Assembly (NCBI GenBank): GCA_003280725.1
Contig: QCED01000009.1
Span: forward strand, 1-53,942
Origin: Prochlorococcus sp. AG-355-M18
Lineage (GTDB): Bacteria > Cyanobacteriota > Cyanobacteriia > PCC-6307 > Cyanobiaceae
DNA length: 53,942 nt
Direction: 5' to 3'
Within the stretch, counting starts at the first letter, position 1, and each line of letters begins with the position of its first letter. Below the pieces are notes generated by a model. It did no database searches. It was not told the origin of the DNA and was given only the letters and a program-made list of their open reading frames with translations. A program made the position numbers and the translations under genes. Shown piece by piece: positions 13,404-20,934 of the stretch.

Positions 13404-13547
13404 ATGAAAATCAAAAATACTTCAGTTCTTAATCAAAATAATATGTATTTAAGTCAATTTAAAAATAAGCATAGATATCAAATACTTGAGAATTACTGGA
13501 AGAAAAGAAAGAAAGAGTGTGAAAAAAATCTTTCAAAATTTTGCTAA
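13404..13547 (+). CDS. Small basic protein with C-terminal Cys, 47 aa
   Basis: A 47-codon frame reading MKIKNTSVLNQNNMYLSQFK, then a strongly basic helix YWKKRKKECEKNLSKFC. Two cysteines, one being the last residue. The composition suggests nucleic-acid binding or a linear interaction motif. It lies 9 nt before the next gene on the same strand. No family recognised. Confidence 0.45.
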   Translation: MKIKNTSVLNQNNMYLSQFKNKHRYQILENYWKKRKKECEKNLSKFC

Positions 13548-13556
13548 CTGATAATT

Positions 13557-13805
13557 ATGAATTTTATTTTTTCTTTTTTATTAGCATCTGTGATGTGGGT
13601 ACAAGTTCCACAGTGGGAAGCTGACTGGTCAAAATGTGCTGTAGATGTTCCCGATTCATCATGTCACTGGTACGTAGCGGCTCCCGATAATACTTTTGGG
13701 GAAGGATTTAATTGGGAAAACGCTCCTTGGTTTGATGCTAATGGATTACAGGATGTAGCTAAAATTGAGAAAGAATCTGTGGTAGAAAAACTTCAAAATA
13801 ATTAA
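13557..13805 (+). CDS. Hypothetical Trp-rich protein, 82 aa
   Basis: A short hydrophobic N-terminus (MNFIFSFLLASVMWVQV) is followed by a Trp-rich, Cys-containing stretch: WEADWSKCAVDVPDSSCHWY and NTFGEGFNWENAPWFDANG. The two cysteines are nine residues apart and may pair. The first 15 residues could be a weak signal, placing the rest in the periplasm or lumen. The strongly patterned middle suggests real conservation, but I know no function. Confidence 0.6.
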   Translation: MNFIFSFLLASVMWVQVPQWEADWSKCAVDVPDSSCHWYVAAPDNTFGEGFNWENAPWFDANGLQDVAKIEKESVVEKLQNN

Positions 13806-13889
13806 AGTTTCTATTTCATCAATTAACTTTTAAAAGTATTTAAATCTAGTTGCTTAGTGGTTAAATTTTGATTAATTAAAAAAATTTTT

Positions 13890-14036
13890 ATGCGTTTCAA
13901 AGTAAGTCTCAAAAAAAATGGAAAGGAATTTGATGAAGTTGTTATAGCTAATAATAAAAAAGATGCTATGGAAGTAGCTTTAAAAAATAATCCAGAAGCT
14001 CAAGCATTAAACTCTGATTGGACATTTAAGATTTAA
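13890..14036 (+). CDS. Small soluble protein, 48 aa
   Basis: A 48-codon frame, MRFKVSLKKNGKEFDEVVIA, then NNKKDAMEVALKNNPEAQAL and NSDWTFKI. The strand-helix-strand pattern resembles small proteins that adapt to a repetitive beta-alpha-beta fold, such as those with an (A)-x-A-x-NP-x-A motif. It is directly convergent with znuB (stop codons adjacent). Function unknown, not obviously linked to zinc. Confidence 0.55.
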   Translation: MRFKVSLKKNGKEFDEVVIANNKKDAMEVALKNNPEAQALNSDWTFKI

Positions 14037-14822
14037 TTATTTGCGAAGCTTAGGAATCAAAAGAGATGCAACACAAATAACACTAATTGCAGGTCCAGGC
14101 GAAAGATTAAAGACTATAGAAAGAATAAATCCCAGAAGTGAAATGCATAATCCAAAAAATGAAGACCTCATCATTGCAATTCTTAAACTATGAGCCTTAT
14201 TTAGCCCTAACAAAGTTGGCGTAGAAAGAAGAGCAATTACAAGAATTACTCCCACTGCTGACATTGAACTAACAATTACTAATGCCGTCGTAAAACTCAA
14301 AGCAAGGTTTAATAAAGAAACGTTTATACCACTTGCGGATGCACCTTCTGGATCTAATCCAACATAAACTACCTTTTCATATCCAAAAGTCATTAAAAGT
14401 ATAAATACTAAAAAAGCAATTATTGTTCTAAGTAAATCTCCAAAATTTGCTGTCAATAAATCGCCAAATAATACTGCCTCCAAATCAATCCTTATTCCGA
14501 GTAGAGGGATTATAAGGACTCCAAACCCAAGCATTCCAGCAAGAATAGTATTCATAACTGCTTCATAATTTTCACTTTTTCTATTAGTTAAACTTTCCGC
14601 AATTACCGAGCCTAATAGACCACTGATAACACCACCAATTGAAGGATGAATTCCAAGCGCTAAGGCTAAAGCAAGTCCAGGTAAAACACAATGAGAAATT
14701 AAATTTACTTGCAATAATCTCTTATGAGTGATTAATACAGTTCCCATTGCTGGACATAAGATCCCTGAGAAAATAGTTATTATTAATGGTACAAGCCACC
14801 AGTTGTTATTAATAAAAGACAT
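14037..14822 (-). CDS. znuB: Zinc/manganese ABC transporter permease (ZnuB)
   Basis: Membrane permease of the ABC-3 family for Zn or Mn import, 261 residues with about eight helices. The opening FSGILCPAMGTVLITHKRLL and VNLISHCVLPGLALALALGI are the family's conserved N-terminal blocks (G-x-[LM]-G-x-x-[LI]..R and L-[IV]-[GS]-[DH]). VYVGLDPEGASASGI is the cytoplasmic loop that contacts the ATPase. Zinc is preferred because Zur, a His-rich ZnuA and a COG0523 chaperone are neighbours. The gene is separated from znuC by zur on the opposite strand. Confidence 0.9.
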   Translation of the reverse strand: MSFINNNWWLVPLIITIFSGILCPAMGTVLITHKRLLQVNLISHCVLPGLALALALGIHPSIGGVISGLLGSVIAESLTNRKSENYEAVMNTILAGMLGFGVLIIPLLGIRIDLEAVLFGDLLTANFGDLLRTIIAFLVFILLMTFGYEKVVYVGLDPEGASASGINVSLLNLALSFTTALVIVSSMSAVGVILVIALLSTPTLLGLNKAHSLRIAMMRSSFFGLCISLLGFILSIVFNLSPGPAISVICVASLLIPKLRK

Positions 14823-14839
14823 TATTAGAATGATTCGGT

Positions 14840-15274
14840 ATGATCAAAATTACGAGACAAAAAAAGATTTCGGAAACAATGGTAACTAAGTCTGACATTA
14901 CCAAAAGACAAGAACAAATTCTTGCAGAACTTAATAAATGCGAAGATGAATTGAGCGGTCAAGAGTTGCATAGACAATTGATAGAAAGCGGCAAAGTCAT
15001 GGGATTGACAACTGTTTACAGGAATCTTCAAGTTCTCATAAAGCATGGTTTAATTCGTTCTAGACATCTCCCAAATGGAGAGGTTCTTTACACTCCCGTA
15101 GATAGAGATATTCATCATTTGACCTGCGTTCAATGTGGTGAGACATCAAAAATGGAAGGATGCCCGGTAAAAGACATACATACACCCAAAACAAATCCAA
15201 AGAAATTCCAATTGTTATTTCATACACTCGAATATTTCGGGCTTTGCCAAAACTGTTATCAAGCTCAGAATTAA
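14840..15274 (+). CDS. zur: Fur-family regulator, probably zinc uptake regulator Zur
   Basis: Winged-helix metalloregulator, 144 residues. LTTVYRNLQVLIKHGLI is the recognition-helix region. Four cysteines form the structural zinc site, Cys96/Cys99 (CVQCG) and Cys136/Cys139 (CQNC). HHLTC supplies the His of the dimer domain. With zinc bound, Zur represses uptake genes, and its setting between znuB and znuC makes zinc the likely signal. The frame may really start at MVTKSD (14879), which gives a more typical 131-residue length. From 14840 the divergent spacer to znuB would be only 17 nt. Confidence 0.87.
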   Translation: MIKITRQKKISETMVTKSDITKRQEQILAELNKCEDELSGQELHRQLIESGKVMGLTTVYRNLQVLIKHGLIRSRHLPNGEVLYTPVDRDIHHLTCVQCGETSKMEGCPVKDIHTPKTNPKKFQLLFHTLEYFGLCQNCYQAQN

Positions 15275-15287
15275 AAAGGAACATTTT

Positions 15288-16058
15288 CTAATCGCAGAAA
15301 TTATTTTCCTTTAAAGAGCTAATGTTTATTGCATCTAATTTATCTTTTATAAGATCAGGACTACCAACTGCCAAAACACTTTTATCAAGAACTATTACTT
15401 GATCATAATTATTTAAAGACTCACCCCAATCATGACAACTTACGAGCAAAGAAAGTCCTGCATCTGCGAGTTGACGAACAATTTTTAGAAAATCCTCTTT
15501 TGCGGGAGGATCCAATGCCGCACAAGGTTCATCCAGAAGAAATATTTTTGCAGGAGTCATAAGAGTTTTTGCTAATAAAGCTCTTTGTTGCTGTCCTCCT
15601 GACAGAGAATCGAGTCTTCTATTAGCCAAATTTGCAATGCCTACTCTTTGCAATGTCGCCTCTAATTCACAACATTTATTAATCCAAGAATTTGGATATG
15701 CTAAAAGAGTCTTAATTTGAAAGGGGTTATTGCTTCTTGATTTTGAATACTTAATTTGACCAAGAGATACCAATTTTTCAACTGTAATGGGAAACTTCCA
15801 ATTCATAGAACTTCTTTGAGGCATTAGTGCCACTAGAGATCTAGATCTATATAAATTTTCACCGTCAATTTTTATTTCGCCTACATCTGGAGTATTTTGT
15901 CCTTGTAATATTCTCAAAAGAGTGGATTTTCCAGCCCCGTTTGGACCAACTAACGCTGTTAGAGTTCCAGGTTTAATCTCAACCGATACCTTATTTAAAA
16001 CTGGCTTACTTTTTTTTGTGTATGCAAATGTTAAATTTTCAGCGACTAAAGTAGCCAT
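15288..16058 (-). CDS. znuC: Zinc/manganese ABC transporter ATP-binding protein (ZnuC)
   Basis: ATPase of the metal importer, 256 residues. Walker A is GPNGAGKST (residues 38-46), the signature is LSGGQQQRALLAK, and Walker B with catalytic Glu is IFLLDEPCAALDPP. The H-loop is VSCHDWGE. It lies tail to tail with zur (13 nt apart) and divergent from znuA. An imperfect half-site resembling a Zur box (around 16110) lies upstream of its start, but I cannot call it. Confidence 0.9.
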   Translation of the reverse strand: MATLVAENLTFAYTKKSKPVLNKVSVEIKPGTLTALVGPNGAGKSTLLRILQGQNTPDVGEIKIDGENLYRSRSLVALMPQRSSMNWKFPITVEKLVSLGQIKYSKSRSNNPFQIKTLLAYPNSWINKCCELEATLQRVGIANLANRRLDSLSGGQQQRALLAKTLMTPAKIFLLDEPCAALDPPAKEDFLKIVRQLADAGLSLLVSCHDWGESLNNYDQVIVLDKSVLAVGSPDLIKDKLDAINISSLKENNFCD

Positions 16059-16155
16059 TAATTAATCTTTTAAAAAAGTCACTTTACAAGCTTACCAATA
16101 ATACAAGCTGCATATTATTTTCATAACATTTGATACTGATACTTGTCAGTTATTA

Positions 16156-16174
16156 TGAAAATGATTATCATTTT
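16156..16174. promoter_or_regulatory. Zur box upstream of znuA
   Basis: TGAAAATGATTATCA (16156-16170) matches the cyanobacterial Zur consensus TGATAATnATTATCA at all defined positions but one. It sits in the perfect palindrome AAAATGATTATCATTTT (16158-16174). A TTGTCA (16143-16148) with TATCAT 18 nt later would place the -10 box inside the operator, so bound Zur would block RNA polymerase. The position requires the znuA start to be downstream, at 16194. Divergent znuC could be controlled too. Confidence 0.85.
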
Positions 16175-16193
16175 TAAGTATTTAACAATTTTT

Positions 16194-17711
16194 ATGTCAA
16201 TTTTCAAAAGACTTTTAACAAAGAAAACAGGTTCAAGTAGGTCAATAATTAAAAATTCGGTAATAGCTGGAACGATTATATTTTCTGGTTTTGGGCAGGA
16301 TGTAATGGCTAAAGGAAAGTTATATGTTGCAGTTGAACCTCTAGTTTGTGACTTAGTTAAATCAATTGCATTACCTTCTGACGAAGTTACATGCTTAGTA
16401 GATAGAAAAAAGGATGTTCATGACTTAAAGATCAATCCAAGGCAAGCTCAATTATTAAATAGCGCAGACAAAGTATTCACTCTTGGTAAGGAAATGACTC
16501 CAAGCATGAGAAACTGGGAAAATAAAAAAAATACTGTTGTTGTAGGTGTTAGTGCAATAGATGTAGACGATCATTCTGATCATGCAGGTCATGATGATCA
16601 TTCAGACCATGGTGGACATGATGATCATGCTGAACATTCAGGTAAGGTAGATGATCATTCAGACCATGGTGGACATGATGATCATGCTGAGGGTGCTTTC
16701 GAATGGGCAGGCAAATTCAAGCTTTCAAAGGGTTCTTACAAATGGTCATTTGAAAAAGTCGATGGCGAATATGCTGATCCTGCAATGAAGATGGTAATTC
16801 TCAAATCTAATAATATAGAGGGGTCTGAAGATTTAGCTAAAGAATTATTAGGATCTAAGGACTCAATAAGTAGAAAAAATAATGGCACTCTGATCGCAAG
16901 TAATAAGGCTTTTATTCTTAACTTTGATCAAAGAAAAGAAAGCACTGTTTTTAATGTAGATATCAAAGAAGATGGTCAATATATATTTTTTACCGAACAC
17001 ATGCCTTTTGAGTTTGAAGCAACTCAACACTTTTTTAAAGACGATTTAAATAGTGATGTCGAACCGATAGCACAATTACCAGACGAAGGAGAGGGGCATC
17101 ATCACCATCATGACCATGGAGGTCTAGATCCACATGTATGGCATGATCCACATAACATCATAAAAATGGGAAATATTATAAGCAAAAGTTTAAAGAAAGA
17201 TATTTCAGTTTTTAATAGAGGGGACAGAAAATTAATTAGTGAAAGATTTGAAAAAGCTGATTCACTCTTAGAAAGTTTAGATAGTTGGATCGTCGAACAA
17301 GTAAGCTCTATTCCTGAGGAAAATAGAGTAATTGTCTCTAAACACAAAGCAATGGAATACTACGGTGATGCATTTGGTTTTGAAACCATTAGTTTACTTG
17401 ACTTTCTTGGAGACTCCTCAAGCTTAAGGCCAGACAACATAAGTTCTACTTTAAAAATGTTAAATGAAGAGAAAGTTAAGGCAATATTTCCTGAACAACT
17501 TCCAGCATCTAAGTTATTAAGGAACCTAAGTAGACAAAGTTCAGTACCTTTAGCTTCTAATCAAATATTCGTTGATGGATTGATGATGGATGGTAATACG
17601 GTTTCAGTAGCCGTTCACAACACTTGTACAATTGTTGATTCATTAGGTGGAAGCTGTGATAAAGATTCTGGCTCTAATCTTGAGTCTGAATGGTACAAAC
17701 TTTCAGATTAA
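16194..17711 (+). CDS. znuA: Zinc ABC transporter substrate-binding protein ZnuA, with an extra inserted domain
   Basis: Periplasmic metal-binding protein, 505 residues from the ATG at 16194; longer frames run through the Zur operator. A basic start and hydrophobic segment ending near GQDVMAKG form the signal. The ZnuA lobes are LYVAVEPLVCDLVKSIALP, KDVHDLKINPRQ (metal His), LDPHVWHDPHNI (metal His) and VSKHKAMEYYGDAFGF (metal His). Between them lie two His/Asp-rich loops flanking about 115 extra residues (167-280) starting FEWAGKFKLSKG. The extra domain resembles a segment of the downstream GTPase. The usual family length is about 300 residues, so this one is clearly expanded. Confidence 0.92.
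   Translation: MSIFKRLLTKKTGSSRSIIKNSVIAGTIIFSGFGQDVMAKGKLYVAVEPLVCDLVKSIALPSDEVTCLVDRKKDVHDLKINPRQAQLLNSADKVFTLGKEMTPSMRNWENKKNTVVVGVSAIDVDDHSDHAGHDDHSDHGGHDDHAEHSGKVDDHSDHGGHDDHAEGAFEWAGKFKLSKGSYKWSFEKVDGEYADPAMKMVILKSNNIEGSEDLAKELLGSKDSISRKNNGTLIASNKAFILNFDQRKESTVFNVDIKEDGQYIFFTEHMPFEFEATQHFFKDDLNSDVEPIAQLPDEGEGHHHHHDHGGLDPHVWHDPHNIIKMGNIISKSLKKDISVFNRGDRKLISERFEKADSLLESLDSWIVEQVSSIPEENRVIVSKHKAMEYYGDAFGFETISLLDFLGDSSSLRPDNISSTLKMLNEEKVKAIFPEQLPASKLLRNLSRQSSVPLASNQIFVDGLMMDGNTVSVAVHNTCTIVDSLGGSCDKDSGSNLESEWYKLSD
16593..16690 (+). repeat. 41-bp exact direct repeat in the ZnuA His-rich loop
   Basis: Positions 16593-16633 and 16650-16690 are identical over 41 bp, spaced with a 57-bp (19-codon) period, in frame. 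They encode repeated D-D-H-S-D-H-G-G-H-type metal-binding units. A more degenerate copy precedes them. The identity at the DNA level points to a recent in-frame duplication that lengthened the metal loop. Confidence 0.92.
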
Positions 17712-17788
17712 ATTTTTCTAATAAAAACGGTTTTCATTTCTTATTATTACTATTATTAAATTATTGTTTATTTAGTAAAAATCAGTAA

Positions 17789-19138
17789 ATGAGCATCAAA
17801 GATAAAGTTCCCGTAACCATCCTCACTGGATTCTTAGGTTCCGGGAAGACTACTCTGCTTAATAGAATATTAAGTGAAGAGCATGGTAAGCGAATAGCAG
17901 TAATAGAAAATGAATACGGTGAAGTAGGTATAGATCAAGGGCTAGTAATAAATGCCGATGAAGAAGTATTTGAGATGTCAAATGGGTGCATTTGTTGTAC
18001 TGTTCGCGGTGATCTAATACGAGTTCTAGGAAACCTTATGAAAAGAAGAGATAAGTTTGACTATGTCTTAGTAGAAACGACAGGATTAGCAGATCCCGGG
18101 CCAGTCGCTCAGACTTTTTTCATGGATGAAGAGATTAGTTCTGAATTTACTCTCGATGGAATTGTGACTTTAGTTGACGCTGCACATATTGATCAGCAAC
18201 TAGGAAGGAGTGATGAAAGTTCAGAACAAGTAGCATTTGCAGATGTTCTTGTCCTTAATAAAACTGATTTAGTCTCTGATGATGCACTAGATACTCTTGA
18301 ATCGAGGTTGAGAGATATGAATCGAATGACTCGAATTATTCGAGCCGAGAATGCCAAAGTACCAATTGAAACAGTCTTAAATCTAAGTGCATTTGATCTT
18401 GATCAGATCCTTAAACGCAGGCCAACATTTCTTGAACCAGAATATCCTTTCGAATGGACAGGTGTTTATGATCTTGAGGCAGGTAAATATGTATTAATAC
18501 TAGAAGAAGGACCAGATCCAGAAATGTCGCTAGTAGCTCTCGTTAACCAAGGTGAGAGTGAGGAGGAATTAAAATATGGTGCTGAATCCTCCGTGAGACT
18601 TTATGCAGAAAAAGCTAATACTTTAGAGCCTGGAAACACCATCCCATATGGAGAACATATAAATCTCAAATTAGAACGTAAAGGAAATAAATCCTTCATC
18701 CTGAACATAGAAAAACCAACAAAAATAGGTTTGTTTACACAGCACACTGCTGAAGAATTCAATATGAAAGTCATTAGATGTGACGAAAATAAAGAGATTC
18801 CATTTAATTCTGAAAGGTTTTGGCAAGCAGAGCATGAACATGATGATGAAGTTGGCTCAATTGCTATAGAGCGTTTTGGAGATGTTGACCCAGAAAAACT
18901 AAATACTTGGATGGGAAGGCTTCTCTCAGAAAAAGGAGTGGATATATTCAGAACTAAAGGTTTCATAAGTTACTCAGGGAACCCAAGGAGAATTGTTTTC
19001 CAAGGAGTACACATGTTATTTACTGCACAACCTGACAAAGAATGGGGTAACGAACCTCGTAGAAATCAACTTGTTTTTATCGGTAGGAATCTAAATGAGA
19101 AAGAGATGCAAGAAGGCTTTGATAAATGCCTGATATAG
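17789..19138 (+). CDS. COG0523/CobW-family GTPase, probable zinc metallochaperone
   Basis: G3E GTPase that delivers metal to client proteins, 449 residues. Walker A is GFLGSGKTT (14-22). The metal-binding CxCC is Cys67-Ile-Cys69-Cys70, the Glu-rich switch is ENEYGEVG, Walker B/G3 is VETTGLADP and the base motif is NKTD. After the GTPase domain comes an insert (about 221-338) starting FEWTGVYDLEAG that resembles the extra domain of ZnuA. HEHDDE and a CobW C-terminal domain (about 355-449) follow. Its place behind znuA makes zinc the probable metal, supporting a ZNG1-like role. It overlaps the WD40 gene by 13 nt. Confidence 0.9.
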   Translation: MSIKDKVPVTILTGFLGSGKTTLLNRILSEEHGKRIAVIENEYGEVGIDQGLVINADEEVFEMSNGCICCTVRGDLIRVLGNLMKRRDKFDYVLVETTGLADPGPVAQTFFMDEEISSEFTLDGIVTLVDAAHIDQQLGRSDESSEQVAFADVLVLNKTDLVSDDALDTLESRLRDMNRMTRIIRAENAKVPIETVLNLSAFDLDQILKRRPTFLEPEYPFEWTGVYDLEAGKYVLILEEGPDPEMSLVALVNQGESEEELKYGAESSVRLYAEKANTLEPGNTIPYGEHINLKLERKGNKSFILNIEKPTKIGLFTQHTAEEFNMKVIRCDENKEIPFNSERFWQAEHEHDDEVGSIAIERFGDVDPEKLNTWMGRLLSEKGVDIFRTKGFISYSGNPRRIVFQGVHMLFTAQPDKEWGNEPRRNQLVFIGRNLNEKEMQEGFDKCLI

Positions 19139-20199
19139 AACCATTTAGTCCAAGAGGCATGTTCCATGAAGGATGGACAGCTGAAGTTAACGATTACGCC
19201 ATAGCATGTGGCTGGGCACTTAAAGGCAAACAATTTATTGTTGGCGACGTGGCAGGAGGTCTTTTTGCATTCGAAGGAGATACTGGAAAAATTATTTGGA
19301 AAAAAGAAAATATACACTCTGGTGGTTTATTAGCAATGGCAATTCATCCAGAGGGTGAAATATTTGCAACATCAGGTCAGGATGGAAATGTTCAAATTTG
19401 TAATTGCCACGAAGGTAAAGTAATTAAAAAAGTTGATCTTGGGAAGGGCTGGGTAGAACACCTCAAGTGGTCTAATGACGGATTATTTCTAGCGATAGCT
19501 TCCTCAAAAAAAGTATATGTTTTTAATGAAATTGGAGAAGAGAAATGGGTCTCAGAAGACCATCCAAGCACTGTAAGTGCAATAACATGGTCAAATAAAA
19601 ATGAGCTGGCAACTGCATGTTACGGAAGAGTGGCATTCTTTGACATAATTAATAATAAAACGAATCAAAAACTCGAGTGGCAAGGTTCATTGGTCTCTAT
19701 GGAATTAAGCCCTGATGGAGATATAGTCGCCTGTGGAAGTCAAGACAATTCAGTTCATTTTTGGAGAAGATCAACAGGAATGGATGCTGAAATGACTGGA
19801 TACCCTGGGAAACCAAGTCACCTTTCTTTTGATAACAGCGGAAAATTATTAGCAACTAGTGGAAGTGAAAGAATTACAGTATGGAGTTTTATAGGCAATG
19901 GTCCAGAGGGGACTATGCCAGGAGAGCTATGTCACCATACAGAACCTATTTCGAGCTTAGCCTTTTCAAATAAAGGTATGCTTGTAGCCTCAGGATCTAG
20001 AGATGGTTCTGTTGTCGCAAGTTTCCTAAAAAATGATGGCAATGGAGATCCAGTTGGGGCTGCATTCGCCGGAGATTTAGTAGGGGCAATATCCTGGAGA
20101 CCTGATGATTGCGCACTTGCAGCAGTTAATGCAAAAGGTGTGGTAAATGTATGGAAATTTAAAGTTCGTACTAACCTTTTTTCTAAGGGATTTAAGTAA
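19126..20199 (+). CDS. WD40 repeat protein of the zinc operon
   Basis: A 357-residue beta-propeller protein built almost wholly of WD40-type repeats. Recognisable units include AMAIHPEGEIFATSGQDGNV, SMELSPDGDIVACGSQDNSV, HLSFDNSGKLLATSGSERIT, and SLAFSNKGMLVASGSRDGSV, each ending in a [VI]-x-[FIV]-[WC]-like strand. No signal peptide and no enzyme domain, so it is probably a cytosolic scaffold. Its ATG lies inside the 3' end of the GTPase gene (13-nt overlap), so translation is likely coupled and the two proteins probably act together. No metal ligands are obvious. Confidence 0.88.
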   Translation: MPDIEPFSPRGMFHEGWTAEVNDYAIACGWALKGKQFIVGDVAGGLFAFEGDTGKIIWKKENIHSGGLLAMAIHPEGEIFATSGQDGNVQICNCHEGKVIKKVDLGKGWVEHLKWSNDGLFLAIASSKKVYVFNEIGEEKWVSEDHPSTVSAITWSNKNELATACYGRVAFFDIINNKTNQKLEWQGSLVSMELSPDGDIVACGSQDNSVHFWRRSTGMDAEMTGYPGKPSHLSFDNSGKLLATSGSERITVWSFIGNGPEGTMPGELCHHTEPISSLAFSNKGMLVASGSRDGSVVASFLKNDGNGDPVGAAFAGDLVGAISWRPDDCALAAVNAKGVVNVWKFKVRTNLFSKGFK

Positions 20200-20218
20200 A
20201 AAGTAGAAATTTATAAAA

Positions 20219-20374
20219 TTACCAATAGTTAGCTTTTAAATGTCTTTCCATACAAATGATCTCACAGTCATTATCAATTCCTTTTGGATGAATATCGCAA
20301 TATGAGAGACATTGAAAATATTCGTCTATAGGATTAGATTTATCAGTTTTTCTAACTTCTTTCGAATGATGCAT
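20219..20374 (-). CDS. Small Cys-rich protein, 51 aa
   Basis: A 51-codon frame starting MHHSKEVRKTDKSNPIDEYF, then QCLSYCDIHPKGIDNDCEII and CMERHLKANYW. Four cysteines with spacing C-x3-C ... C-x3-C, typical of a pair of CxxxC helices joined by disulfides or binding metal (twin CX3C-like fold). No membrane segment. It is convergent with the WD40 gene. I recall similar small proteins in Prochlorococcus but no function. Confidence 0.6.
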   Translation of the reverse strand: MHHSKEVRKTDKSNPIDEYFQCLSYCDIHPKGIDNDCEIICMERHLKANYW

Positions 20375-20586
20375 AAAAGATTTCCTCGATTATTTAAAAT
20401 TAAGATAGTCGAATTAAATATCAAAAGGAATAAGCAAAACTTACTAAAAATATCAAAAAAAAATTAAAGCGATTGATTACTACTTTCCGACATTTTTAAT
20501 TAAAATGCAATGCGTATAAAAACGGATTGTCTTTAGAGAAATATTTTCCTAATTTTAAATTGTTGAGTTCTAGGAGGTCTTTCAAA

Positions 20587-20619
20587 ATGATCGATAGCCT
20601 GCCTGAAATTTCGGAATAA
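20587..20619 (+). CDS. Ten-codon leader-like ORF with a strong Shine-Dalgarno
   Basis: ATG at 20587 followed by ten codons (MIDSLPEISE) and TAA. The sequence AGGAGG (20572-20577) lies 9 nt before the ATG, a near-ideal Shine-Dalgarno in a genome where such sites are weak or absent. Immediately after, TTCGG..CCGAA can form a 5-bp hairpin. This looks like a leader peptide or a sponge for ribosomes, but no regulated gene follows closely. Confidence 0.4.
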   Translation: MIDSLPEISE

Positions 20620-20848
20620 ACCGAACTAATTTAATTAACTGCTCCAATTATTTTTTATTAATGTCTAAGCTTCCTTCTTCTGCATCGTTTAGGTGCCCTT
20701 TGAGAAACAAGCTTAATTCTAGAGTTTTTGCCCCAGTTAAAGACAATTAGTTAATTTTGGTGAGCATTAGCTTAATGGAAGTTAGCAACAAGGATCCATG
20801 ATTTAGGTGCGTTATTAACTTCAGTAAAAAATATAAGTAAGTGATAAA

Positions 20849-20878
20849 AGAGGGCTTAAATAAGCCCTCTTTTTTTTT
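20849..20878 (+). terminator. Rho-independent terminator
   Basis: A perfect 10-bp inverted repeat (AGAGGGCTTA / TAAGCCCTCT) is followed by eight T residues on the plus strand. The nearest plus-strand gene upstream is the WD40 gene, 650 nt away with a minus-strand gene between, so this most likely ends an RNA arising within the gap. Confidence 0.85.
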
Positions 20879-20934
20879 ATAAGATGACTTTCTTGTACTT
20901 TTATAGATAATGATTAAAACAATAAAATTTAAAA

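Larger units (their letters stand above)
20375..20934 (+). other. 560-base gap with tiny ORFs, probably a non-coding or leader transcript
   Basis: There is no gene of normal size here. TATAAA at 20515-20520 is a possible -10 box. A 10-codon ORF with an unusually strong Shine-Dalgarno (20587), a 29-codon ORF (20661-20750, MSKLPSSASFRCPLRNKLN...) and a strong terminator (20849-20878) follow. If transcription starts near 20527, the RNA is about 350 nt. TTAGGTGC occurs twice, at about 20687 and 20802. I see no similarity to tmRNA, RNase P, SRP or 6S RNA. Confidence 0.4.

Noticed and set aside
16143..16193. Upstream extension of znuA (TTG at 16143 or ATG at 16155)
   Set aside because: The extension reads through the Zur operator and its promoter, and the signal peptide fits a start at 16194.
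20375..20934. tmRNA, 6S RNA, RNase P or SRP RNA in the 560-base gap
   Set aside because: None of the conserved sequence elements I know for these RNAs are present.
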